DNA from: Dryas octopetala
Taxonomy: Eukaryota; Streptophyta; Magnoliopsida; Rosales; Rosaceae
Assembly (NCBI GenBank): GCA_963921425.1
Contig: OY992840.1
Span: 8,000,501 to 8,064,500 of the forward strand
DNA: 64,000 nucleotides
Direction: 5' to 3'
This document shows positions 58,666 through 64,000 of this stretch, in pieces (position 1 is the first letter of the stretch; each line of letters starts with the position of its first letter). The translations under genes and the position numbers were made by a program. The notes beneath the pieces were generated by a model. The model did no database searches. It was not told the DNA's origin and saw only the letters and a program-made list of their open reading frames with translations.

Positions 58666-60018
58666 AGATGAAACTCATCTATGTGAGTTCTATCTATACT
58701 AGAGAAATGGTATAACCAGCTGAGCTGAGGTAATACAAATAGCAATTTGCTATAAATCTAAACCCGAAGCCCATCCAAAACCCTGGATTGTTTTGCAACT
58801 TTAGTTTGTTATAGCTTTTTTATTACATCCTTCTAAGCGCTGAGTAATTTTACAGTTTTTTATTTTTTCTTATTGTAATTTTCATTTCTAATCATGAATT
58901 CAATAAATGAAAGTAATGAATATTTGTGGTGTAGACTGTAGTTCTGTTGGGCCGTTTAGGCCATCTTAGCAAAAAAGAAAAGTAATGAAGATATATTTTT
59001 TCAAATATATTTTCTAAATACCCTTCGCTCTTAGGCATAGCCCCTACGGCCCCTACCAAACCCAAAATATGGAAAGAGCCGAAAGGGCTCTACAGCTCTA
59101 CCGGCACTGCAAAAACCTAGTGTCCCACTTATAGGTGGAGGCAAAACTTCTTATCCGAAGTATTGATAGCCACCTAGCCGAATACGTGTAGCATATACCC
59201 CATCCCATTGGACTGATTATGTAACATTCAACGTGGGAGTATATATTTCTAAAAATTCCACTACTAACCTGTGCCTCCAGAAATAAGCTTACATAGCAGA
59301 TCTATGCATGACAAAGAGAACCAGGCAATCAGCCAGCTCTAATATACAGCCTGTTTTGTTTCTGTTTAGAATGAGAGCCAAGAGGATTTGCATCATATCA
59401 AATTACATTCCAAGCAATATCCAGTATATATCTCTGATTTATAATTTTGAATTTTCCTTCAATGCTAGAATTCAAAGCAGAATTTTTTTTGGGCAACACA
59501 TTCAACAATGAAAAGTGAAACAAAAAATAGTTCAAAAATGTAAATATCTGCATGTAGATGGTATATATGAAACTATATTCCAACAATTTAAGTGCATACA
59601 TCCTACTGCTGATTTGATACTAAAATCATTTGACAAGAACATTAAGTGACTAAACAATACATTCTGAAAATTGTAGAGATGATGTGGCTATTGTCGGAGT
59701 GCCAATAATCCCACTCGAGCTAAAATGAAAATGAAGAAAACAAGCCGACAGGAACCACTACAAAGTAATTATTAATACTTAAACCAAACGGAGAAGTTCT
59801 ATAGAAGCTCACCAAGAGGCAGCTAAAACTGAAAATGAAGCTCGGAGTGGCTGCAAATTTGATTGATAGTGGATCCGAGAACACATAAAAAGGGAATTTA
59901 TATTTTGATAATTTGGGGGAGTAACTCCACCACATTCTCAAGAGCATTACTGACAGAGGGAAGCGGGTCTCATGTGAACTCCCAAGTCCCACCATAGCTG
60001 AAGCTTGAAATTCCAGCA
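58666..60018. other. Intergenic, 3' flank of the CK2 beta gene
   Basis: No gene seen. The part nearest 60018 should include the 3' UTR of the minus-strand CK2 beta gene. Confidence 0.5.

Positions 60019-64000
<3,982 letters not shown>

Overview
This is a 64-kb piece of a plant nuclear genome. The evidence is spliced genes with GT-AG introns, Copia and TRIM retrotransposons, foldback MITEs, CT/GA microsatellites, a CC-NBS-LRR gene and plant-only families (CLASSY, S-protein homologs). The organism is a eudicot. A woody Rosaceae-type genome fits my impression of the transposons, but that is inference. Assignments come from reading the sequence; no database search was run.

Layout. 0-5.5 kb holds only non-autonomous DNA elements and microsatellites. 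6.0-10.6 kb (+) is a complete three-exon CLASSY (CLSY3/4-like) SNF2 ATPase gene, a factor of RNA-directed DNA methylation. 12.6 kb (-) is a tRNA-Glu(CTC) gene. 13.7-14.1 kb is a foldback MITE. 14.98-16.24 kb (+) is ribosomal protein eL43 (RPL37a), five exons, with TATA, telo-box and site II promoter motifs. 17.5-18.5 kb holds two hairpin-forming inverted repeats, the second made of two opposed S-protein-homolog (SPH) fragments. 18.55-23.42 kb is an intact Copia element with two LTRs that look identical, inserted in SPH-like sequence. 24.3-27.2 kb (-) is an intact RPM1-like CC-NBS-LRR gene. 27.6-30.5 kb has a tRNA-derived SINE, a tandem duplication, a second MITE of the 13.7-kb family, and a 3' SPH fragment. 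30.57-37.90 kb is a nested pair: an old 305-bp TRIM whose LTR was split by a recent 7.0-kb Copia element with a broken coding region. 40.2-47.6 kb is a degenerate tandem array with a period near 180 bp, built of 21-23-bp subunits, in two blocks of opposite orientation. 49.18-49.61 kb (+) is an intact SPH gene, followed by a copy of the eL43 3' flank. 51.2-54.3 kb (-) is a three-exon MORN-repeat gene (MRF1-like). 56.2-58.7 kb holds two adjacent foldback elements. 60.0-64.0 kb (-) is a casein kinase 2 beta subunit gene whose 5' end lies beyond the window.

The five main protein genes (CLSY, eL43, CNL, MORN, CK2 beta) do unrelated jobs and are not a functional cluster. The accessory story lies in 16-50 kb: an SPH family that was duplicated, inverted and broken, with fragments of the eL43 3' flank copied along, then invaded by transposons of different ages (TRIM oldest, Copia-2 recent, Copia-1 most recent), next to a large satellite-like array. 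The best candidates for something undescribed are the 7.5-kb array and the SPH hairpin, a possible small-RNA source against the intact SPH gene.
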